A DNA stretch of 64,000 nt from Lingula anatina (taxonomy: Eukaryota; Brachiopoda; Lingulata; Lingulida; Lingulidae), in the NCBI RefSeq assembly GCF_001039355.2, contig NW_019773514.1, positions 672,147 to 736,146 on the forward strand, written 5' to 3'. Shown here in pieces: positions 23,331 through 33,200 of the stretch. The notes beneath the pieces were generated by a model, which did no database searches, had not been told where the DNA came from, and worked only from the letters and a program-made list of their open reading frames with translations. A program made the translations under genes and the position numbers. Positions within the stretch are counted from its first letter, which is position 1; each line of letters starts with the position of its first letter.

Positions 23331-23507
23331 TTACATCTTTTCTATATCTATATAAGCGTGAACATAATCCAACCCATGATCCTCTGGGGCTGATGCCACA
23401 GCTTTCTCGTACTTTAAAAAGAACTTATCCACAATGGCGGCCTTTTCCTCTGAGCGAGAGCTATCCAGACCTGAGAGGAAGGGGGAGTTGCTCCAGGCGC
23501 GGATGGG
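23331..23507 (-). pseudogene. Orphan 3' half of methyltransferase exon 8
   Basis: On the minus strand the frame reads RAWSNSPFLSGLDSSRS, EEKAAIVDKFFLKYEKAVAS, ends DYVHAYIDIEKM and then stops. It lacks one Glu codon in the EEEK run and the first third of the exon, and no acceptor or other exon lies upstream before the 27 kb gene. Its tail is closer to copy D (HAYIDIE) than to B and C. It marks a lost gene between C and D. Confidence 0.85.
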
Positions 23508-24190
23508 ATTTTCAATAATATAAATTTTTTAACTTAAAGCAATTTTCGTGGCCACATTAGAATGTCAGTCATATTCACAATGCATGTAGGATTATCAGAC
23601 GACCTTACACATCCGAGTGTACATATCATCTTCGGTTTTAAATTATCATAACTTGCTAAAATAATTTTCATTTCTTCGCGCTCTTATTTGTCACCTGATC
23701 GCTCTATCTCACACAAACATATGTAGTATGGACAAACACAAAAATGGTTGTTCAAAATAAGGCCGATGAAGGCCGCATTTATTAGTACGCAGCGCTGTTT
23801 GATGAAATATCCCCACCGGAACTACATACTGAAGTTTAATAGCATTTTACGAATGTTCATGTTGAATAATACCATTCACTCAACATATAAAGAAAAAAAG
23901 TTGGAACAAAAATGTGCAAACAAATTCTGTACCCATTTCATTTTGTGGAGTTCCAAAGAGACAAAAAAGGTCAATCGTAAGGGATATTAAGAATCAAAAT
24001 ACTGAAATCACCTACATGTCCATATAATTTGTTCACACATACCTGGTCAAAAAGTTGTCCCTCCTACATTACACATCATTTTTTCTGTTTTTTCTTCATT
24101 TTTACCTAATGACCTCCTCCATTAATGTAAAACACATGGTTGACTAACCCTCAGGTGTACGTAGGAATACTTTGACAACTGTTCTAGAGA
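23508..24190. other. Intergenic, nothing recognised
   Basis: No exon-like or repeat structure could be supported on either strand. Confidence 0.4.
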
Positions 24191-25375
24191 TTGTGAATGC
24201 ATGCGAGGGTAGGGAATCAAATATGGGTACCCGAACGCTTGTCATTTTGCCTCCATATTAAGCCTGGGTTATGGCCTTGCATCCCATTCTTCATAGCCCA
24301 GGCAACGACAGAGTATTTTTACATGAAGTTTGGACAATGCCGAGTGCAAAAAGCGTTGGGGTGCCTAACCAGACAATTGCATTTGAAGCTGCATGGATTT
24401 TACAAAAAGAAAATGTCAGACGCCTTGGTGTGCGTAGGAAAGCAGTCAGTATGGCCCTACAAAAGAATGCCTTGCAATGAAATCTTGAAGCTGAACAGAT
24501 CTTCTGGTCGTCCACGAGTAACTGTGGATCGAACACTGGTCAATATTGTGAGAAGAAACAGAAAATGATCGACCAGAACCACTTTTTGTGCAGCTGCATG
24601 CACGCCATTTGGTGAGGGTTTATCGGGAAATCGTCAATCCCAGACTACTGCAGCTTGGGTACACTTACAGGTATGATTAAGAAACCCAAACTGAGACCTT
24701 GACATGTCGGGGCAAGGTTGCAGTGGGCAAGGAGTCATCGAAACTTGACCATCCATCACTGGAATCATGTTCTCTTTGATGAATGAATCAAAGTTTCTGC
24801 TGTAGCCTAGCATTGGTCTGCTGAGAGTCGTAGGCGTGTTGGGGAACGTCTCTTGGAATAGTGTGTGCAGGAAAATGTCAAAATTAATTTTTTTCGTTTT
24901 TCTACCATGTTATAAAATCTTAACAGTTCAAAGGTGGTGGTAGATCAGTGCACTTTTTGGTAACATTACATGTTCTACATGTAGTAGGTTGGTACTTCTG
25001 GAACAGAACCTGAATGGGGCAACTTACCATGAAATTCTCCAGAGTTTCATTCCCTTCGTAAGAGGTTACTTACAGGACAACTACAGACTACAACAAGACA
25101 ACGCACATGCCCATAATTCTCTTCTGGTGAGGGGTTTTGTTTAAAAAAAAATGGAGCAGCCACCTTTAAGCCCAGACACAAACTCTTTTGAATTGTCTAT
25201 GGGATGAATTCGGGAGCGTGCAATGCAGAGAAGAAACTGCCCACCTACTAATCTGGACAACCTCTGGCAAGGCCTCCAGGAAGATTGGGATAATATCCCA
25301 GAAAACACTCATTACTCTTGTTGGTAGCATGCAGCACTGCCTAGAGGCAGAATATTAGAATATGCGGTTTACAGG
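24190..25375 (+). mobile_element. Decayed Tc1/mariner transposase
   Basis: Broken frames on the plus strand give, in order, LNRSSGRPRVTVDRTLV (the GRPR hinge after the DNA-binding domain), NLTIHHWNHVLFDE, WSAESRRRVGERLLE, QDNYRLQQDNAHAHNS (second catalytic Asp region), SPDTN.FE (third catalytic region) and PPTNLDNLWQGLQEDWDNIP. Order and spacing are those of a Tc1-like transposase. Several stops and frameshifts break it, and terminal repeats were not found. Confidence 0.88.
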
Positions 25376-27246
25376 ACCAAGGAATCAATGCTACTGATGA
25401 TTTCTTTAAAATTCTCAATGACCTCTTGAGTGTTAGAAAACATAGGAGTGAATATCAGCAGAGGTCAAAATTTTATAACATTAGCAAAGTTCGCTCTGCC
25501 CTTACATAATTAGACACCAAAAAAGTACTCTGAGAATGCTGATAGAAGAACCAACATGAAAAAAAACAGTGCCAAAAAATCTTAAGTCCCCAAAAGAATC
25601 AAGGCAGCGCCTGAAAATACAAAAAGGGCAGGGAAAGAAAGGTTATATCAGAACTTCAGTGGGTGGGATTAGTCTTGAAGAAAAGCACATGTGCATTCAG
25701 TTGCCCTATTTAACTTCTCTTTATTTCATACTTTATCTCAGCTCCTAGGCATCTTTCAATTATTTAGTTTCTCCCATTACATCTTTTTTCGAATTATCTA
25801 TGCCCATCCACCTTTTTTCCCCAATGGGGAATATGGGGATTTCATTTTCATAGACAGTGAAGAGACATGGCTCTATTTGCTAGAATCATCAGGCTCATTG
25901 ACGTTATTAACTTTGCTCACATCATGTCTCATCACCTTAACATGAAAAAGTTTCGAAATCAATAACAAGAAAGACAGAGAGAAAATTCACTGCTGTGAAA
26001 AAATGAGATAAAAGGCCTTTATTCAAGGTGACATGTCTTTAAATCCTACAAAATAAAGCCTGTAAGTAAGAAGTCTTTCAAGAATACACAAAATGTCTGT
26101 TTGCCTTTACACTAGTTGAAAAACAGATTTAGTTGTTTGGCAGTAGAGGGTAGATGGTCGATTCTGAAATTTTTGAATGTGAGGGAAACTTGAACAGTTC
26201 AGAACTGAAAAGCAGTGAGAAAGTGAAGAATCTGCAGATAGATGCCTTGGATGAGATGTTGACGAGAAATGTACAAAGGAAAATTGTGTGAAATTTGATG
26301 AAATGCAGGAAGCAATTTTTTAAAACTATTAGAAAAAGGAGAGAGAGAGAGAGATAAAAAAACAGATTACACTAATTAAAAAGGCATCTGATAATGTTGG
26401 AAAAAAATATGGGATACATGAGGTAGTGAGATTGCCCCAGATAAAAAAAAATGATCATAAAAAAAGAAATTGCACCTGTAAATAGAGCTCAAGAAGACAA
26501 ACATATTGCTACAGATTGCTCCTTTCACAAATCTTGGTGAAAAGGAAATACAGGTAACTTCCATAGAATGTCTTTGTGAAATTCTCATAATAAGTATTAA
26601 CAAGTATCAGACACCCGATGGGATTTACATGAAAGAATGATGTCATGAATGTAATATAACAGTAATAATATATACACCCAAATATTTTTTATCCTTGCAC
26701 TACTGTAATACATGGAGCAATGTTGTGTGCATTGTAGGAATGTTCATCCTATCTGATGACAGCCCTGTGCGTTGACTAAGATGTTCTGTGATAAAAATCC
26801 ATCACACTTTTAGGAAATAAAGAGAACATTTTGGATTCATTTTAGGGAACATATTAAATCTAACAAACGTACAGGCATCAGGCAACATCTGCAGACCTGC
26901 AACCATATTGTCAGCCTATAAAACGTTAAGATACTTACATCAAGACCCAAGCCCTTATATTGCTTGGTACTTCAATTTTTATTGAATCTTTGTTATTTGC
27001 ACACACACACACACCCCCCAAACTTAGCAAAATCCTGGATCCACCTGTGCTAAGTATACCCTGACCATGGAATTGATAGACATAAAAATATTATAGTCCC
27101 CACATGACATGACTGAGGGCCCAAATAACTTTTTCTTGGCATAACATACAACCCTTTTTGATACAGCTGACTTGGAGACAAGCCACTGTCATTTCGACTA
27201 TTTTTAAAAGCCTTCCTGATAAAATCGAGCAAAAATAGTGCAAATC
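25376..27246. other. Intergenic between Tc1 remnant and copy D
   Basis: No gene supported. It is A-rich and T-rich, with a short GAGA tract at 26339-26355 and a short CA tract at 27001-27014. Confidence 0.45.
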
Positions 27247-30200
27247 TTAATTTCTTTCAATGTCTATATAAGCGTGAACATAGTCCATTCCATGATCCTC
27301 TGGGGCTGATGCCACAGCCCTCTCGTACTTCATAAAGAACTTATCCACAATGGCGGCCTTTTCCTCCTCTGAGCGAGAGCTATCCAGACCTGAGAGAAAG
27401 GTGGAGTTGCTCCAGGTGCGTAAGGTGGGGATATACCACTTGGCATGTTTGGCTGCTGCCTCTGGGTCATCTGAAAGAGAGAATGGGCCCATGATTTACA
27501 AATTGCTGTACTGTTCGACCGTACTGTTTCAATTATCATTCAACTTTACCTCAATATAATACAGTAAATAAGCCATCTCTCCTTTTTATATACTCTGATC
27601 AGACATAACTAAAATTTTGCTTCAATGCACGTATACATGTTATATAAAAAAAATTATAAATAAAATTAAAAGAATACCTTTTTTCCCTTCTCTGACCCAT
27701 CTTTCATTGTATGGACAACGAACAACCTTTGTCTCTATGGTAACCAGCTTCATACCAGCTTTAGACACAGCGGAATCATGATCATTGAAAGGAGCACTGT
27801 ATTCTTCAATGGTTCGATAGTAGTTATTGAAATTTGTATTGTCAAATTCCTCCTGGAAGACAATAGATTGCAAGCTTTTGTACAGATAACAACTGTCTTA
27901 CAAATACTACAATAATTTTGCAACTTTTTTTCATCTTCAATTTGCCAATACTACTCTGCATATGCAACTACTGTAAATGTTAATGAAATGCAATAAATAA
28001 CCAAAAACAAAAAAGTAAAAACATCAATGATAACTGAAAAGATGCCATATCATACAACCTAATTTTGCTTGTGTTTTTGTGCATGAATTTCAGTTCTCTC
28101 TCTCCTGTACATCTACCTGTGTGATCTCTCCCTCGCTGACCATCTCCTTCCAGTATTTGTTAAAGTTATGTTCCCCTACCTGTGTGATCTCTCCCTCAGT
28201 GACCATCTGTTTCCAGTAGTTGTTAAAGTTATGTTCCCCTACCTGTGTGACCTTTCCCTCAGTGACCATCTCCTCCCAGTACTTGTTAAAGTTATGTTCC
28301 CCTACCTGTGTGATCTCTCCCTCGGTGACCATCTCCTTCCAGTACTTGTTAAAGTTATGGATTATGTGCTCCTTGATATACTTTGTGTTTCCCAAGTACT
28401 GGCCTTCTTTGTCCACACAGAAACACACAACAACCATCCTACCACCTGAACAGCAAATGACAAATGAAGTATTTATAACAATAAATTATAAATATAGAGG
28501 TGTCACTGATTAGTTATACACATTTCAATGCATAAATGTAATCAATTAACTACAAAAAATCCTTTCACATAAACATTTTGATAATACACGTGATATACAA
28601 ATAAAAGTGATAATAATGTATTTATGTTTAACTAATTTCGAATAGATTTAAAGAATTATTTCAAATAGATTTAAAGATTTCACTTGGCTTGCAGCGTCTT
28701 CGGTCATAAGAGAGGTGAAAATGTGTTTATTGCCTTGTCTGTGATCATTCAGAACTGTACAGAATACCTGCCATAAAATATATCTCTATCCAGGAGATGG
28801 TTTCCCAAGACTAAGGCAATCTGGGTTTGTTAAGGAGCATTCCAAACATAAATTTTACCTTTGCCTACCTGATTTCAACTCCTTAGCTCTAGCCAGAAGG
28901 ATGGTTTCCCAGTCTTTGGCTGCCTGGGCTTGGAACACAGCTTTCTCCGTAAGGTCTGTGATATCAGTGTGGTGTAATGCTCCAGTGACTTTACCAGGTC
29001 TGCAAGCATTTTATATGTGTGTCTTTAATCATGTGCTCAAATCTAGTTTTCTCTTTAAGGTTGTTTATCAGCTGGACTGTGCTAAAGATAGTGATTAAGT
29101 GAGCTTTTAGGTTTGCCCAGTTAGCCTACGAAAAAGCATATTCTGTATCTTAAATTAAGATCCCCTCTTTACTGAACATATACTCTTTATATACTTATCA
29201 AAAGAATGTAAAGCTTTTATAATTTCAAATGGCAATAAAATCATTTTAAGAAAACCGAGTTGATATGATCTATCACAGTTAATGGCATACAAACAGTGAA
29301 TCTTCAATACTATTTTAAAATACTAGTAATTATTGCAAATGGGTCAAAATACGGTATTTGAAATGTCTCTGAGGGGACATTTTAGAGACAATTTTAAAAA
29401 TTGCAGTTGGTAAATGATCCACATGGTTACTTTTAAATACATTTTTATTTAGCTGGACCATAAAGGATTATGTAAAACAAGCAGCTAATTTGTATTGAAA
29501 TAAATGTGGGAATAACAATCACTTAAAGGTCGGTCTCTGACGGGACATTTTTGACCCATGTATTTTTTTTACTAAAATTCCAATGCAAAATTCTCTTTGA
29601 ATTTTCATTTAATCAAGACTTTTGTAATTCATATTGCAAGGTACAAGTCTTGGGAAGCAATTAATGCACAAACAGGCCAGTTTTGTTTGCTTTCCTTGGC
29701 AGCATGGGCTGTTAAGTGTAAAAAGTCACTGGCTCTGACGGGACGTCTCTGACGGGACACTTTTGGGCACTATTGAAAAATCTTAGAAAAGAGGTTTAAA
29801 AAGCCACATTTTTGTATCTAATGAATCTTACTTGATGGTTATTGCAAAATAGCATTTCTGTACTTTAGAAAAGTCACCAGATGCAATATGTTTATAATAT
29901 TAATTAATTATCATGACATAGCGATAAGGCACAGTATAATTTTCATGTAATCCATTGTCCATTACTGCTATTTCTCAATATCAATCAACACTGTCCATGA
30001 TAGTTCACATAATAATTCCTGTTTTTCAATTAGTCTTAGAACAGATATCTTTTCTGCACTTAAGAGATTTTTTTCAACCAGTCACATTAACAGGTGATGG
30101 AAACAAGTTAAGTCCACGAGTGTCTATGCTAGGCATTGGAAGGACTTCCTTTGCATCTTTTATGGGAATCCATGCTTTGTCTTCTGTGGCAGGGTACACA

Positions 30201-33200
30201 AAGATTCTTTTGCCAGAACCTGCAGTACTTAAAAAACTGACTTCCACTTTGCCGTCTTCAGTGTCATGGGTGACCTGACCTAAGAATTGTTTTACTCCTT
30301 TCCTGACAGCAAACTCCGCAATGACAAAATCTCCCTGGTGAGACTGAGCTGTGCCTTGACCGACATTGTCAAAGTGCGGATGTGCAGGCAAATCAAAGTC
30401 CACAGTCATATGAATAAGTTTAGCATATTAAGAGGGTGGCTGGTACTGAGAATTGGTTGACACAAGAACATGTCCACAGGGCTGGGGCTGGGGCTAAAGC
30501 TGTTGGAAGTGTTGAATTCCTGGAATAGGTGGACAGTTTTCCCAGCGACTGCTGATGGGCGCAGTAGCTGCTACAATATCTGCTGCAGACAGGTACATTA
30601 CGTTGACATTGGGGCATAATTCTTTGCCAGCCAAATAGAATTGATAAGGTGTATCTTCACCATTTTTCTCTGGAGCACTGCTCTCCAAACCTGATGTTTC
30701 ATTTCCCCTACGATCCCATCCACTGGTCCTTGGCCATGGGCAGTGGTATAACAAGGCAGCAAAGCTGTCAAATGTACAGACAAAGAACAGAAAATAAAGA
30801 TGCAAATAAGTGAAAAATTAAATTTTCACAAAAAACTGTTAAATTGCCAGAAAAATNAATTAAGCCATCTCTCCTTTTTATATACTCTGATCAGACATAA
30901 CTAAAATTTTGCTTCAATGCACGTATACATGTTATATAAAAAAAATTATAAATAAAATTAAAAGAATACCTTTTTTCCCTTCTCTGACCCATCTTTCATT
31001 GTATGGACAACGAACAACCTTTGTCTCTATGGTAACCAGCTTCATACCAGCTTTAGACACAGCGGAATCATGATCATTGAAAGGAGCACTGTATTCTTCA
31101 ATGGTTCGATAGTAGTTATTGAAATTTGTATTGTCAAATTCCTCCTGGAAGACAATAGATTGCAAGCTTTTGTACAGATAACAGTTGTCTTACAAATACC
31201 ACAATAATTTTACAACTTATTTTCTCACAATTCTCCAAGCTGATTCAATCATCTTCAATTTGCCAATACTACTCTGCATATGCAACTACTGTAAATGTCA
31301 ATGAAATGCAATAAATAACCAAAAACAAAAAAGTAAAAACATCAATGATAACTGAAAAGATGCCTTATCATACAACCTAATTTTTCTTTTGTTTTTATGC
31401 ATGAATTTCTGCTCTCTCTCTCCCCTGACCATTTACCTGTGTGATCTCTCCCTCGCTGACCATCTCCTTCCAGTATTTGTTAAAGTTATGTTCCCCTACC
31501 TGTGTGATCTCTCCCTCAGTGACCATCTGTTTCCAGTATTTGGTAAAGTTATGTTCCCCTACCTATGTGATCTCTCCCTCCGTGACCATCTCCTTCCAGT
31601 ACTTGTTAAAGTAATATTCCCCTACCTGTGTGATTTCTCCCTCAGTGACCATCTCCTTCCAGTACTTGTTAAAGTTATGTTCCCCTACCTGTGTGATCTC
31701 TCCCTCGGTGACCATCTCCTTCCAGTACTTGTTAAAGTTATGGAACATGTGCTCCTTGATATACTTTGTGTTTCCCAAGTACTGGCCTTCTTTGTCCACA
31801 CAGAAACACACAACAACCATCCTACCACCTGAACAGCAAATGACAAATGAAGTATTTATAACAATAATATTATAAATATAGAGGTGTCACTGATTAGTTA
31901 TACACATTTCAATGCATAAATGTAATCAATTAACTACAAAAAATCCTTTCACATAAACATTTTGATAATACACGTGATATACAAATAAAAGTGATAATAA
32001 TGTATTAATGATCCAACTAATTTCAAATAGATTTAAAGATTTATTTCAAACAGATTTGAAGATTTAATTTGGCTTGCAGTGTCTTCAGTCATAAGAGAGG
32101 TGAAAATGTGTTTATTGCCTTGTCTGTGATCATTCAGAACTGTACAGAATACCTGCCATGAAATGTATCTCTATCCAGGAGATGGTTTCCCAGACTTAGG
32201 TAATCTGGGTTTGTTAAGGAGCATTCCAAACATAAACTTTACCTTTGCCTACCTGATTTCAACTCCTTAGCTCTAGCCAGAAGGATGGTTTCCCAGTCTT
32301 TGGCTGCCTGGGCTTGGAACAGAGCTTTCTCCGTAAGGTCTGTGATATCAGTGTGGTGTAATGCTCCAGTGACTTTACCAGGTCTGCAAGCATTTTATAT
32401 GTGTGTCTTTACTTATGTGCTCAAATCTAGTTTTCTTTTTAAGGTCATTTATCATCTGGACTGTGCTAAAGATCATGATTAAGTGAGCTTTTAGGTTTGC
32501 CCAGTTAGCCTACGAAAAAGCATATTCTGTATCTTAAATTAAGATCCCCTCTTTACTGAACATATACTCTTTATATACCTGTCAAAAGAAAATAAAGCTT
32601 TTATAATTTCAAATGGCAATGAAACATTAATAAAACCCGAGTTGATATGATCTATCACAGTTAATGGTGTACAAACAGTGAATCTTCAATAATATTTTTA
32701 AATACTAGTAATTATTGTAAATGAAGATCAGAGGCGGAATAACCACAGACAATATTTTCAATAAAATTTATAAAATACCTGGAATACTACCATCATACCT
32801 GGTGGTCAGCCAGTGCATTGCAGTGAAGGACATTCCAAAGTGCAGGCTACCAGGAGGCAAACACTGAGAGTAGAAACTGGTACCACTGGCCAACACATAC
32901 ACATTGTCAAACTCCTGCACGTAGGATGGTGGTCCATAACTCAGCAAACCTGGGTTTGTTAAAAAAAATATCATACATCTCTAAATTATCAAAGGTATCA
33001 TAATAATAATAAAAAAATCCAACAATTTGTCAGTCTCAATTGTTCCATTATTGTTTTAGAATTGTTTATGTTTTTCTTTTTGCTGTACCTGTCTGTCTGC
33101 AGACATGGGGAAACAGGTCAAGACAGCTTGAAATGCCAGAGGACCTGCAAGATTTATGTGAAAATACAATACATTATAATAAATCACATGTTACCATAGA

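Noticed and set aside
24197-24568. Intact 123-residue gene on the plus strand
   Set aside because: It is one open piece of a frameshifted Tc1/mariner transposase.
28115-31689. CRISPR-like regular repeats
   Set aside because: Units are directly adjacent coding repeats without variable spacers, in a eukaryotic intron-exon context.
31389-31832. Long plus-strand open frame with repeated YLCDLSLSDHLLPVLVKV
   Set aside because: It is the antisense of the 63-bp exon 6 minisatellite and its exon; the minus strand has the family protein and splice sites.
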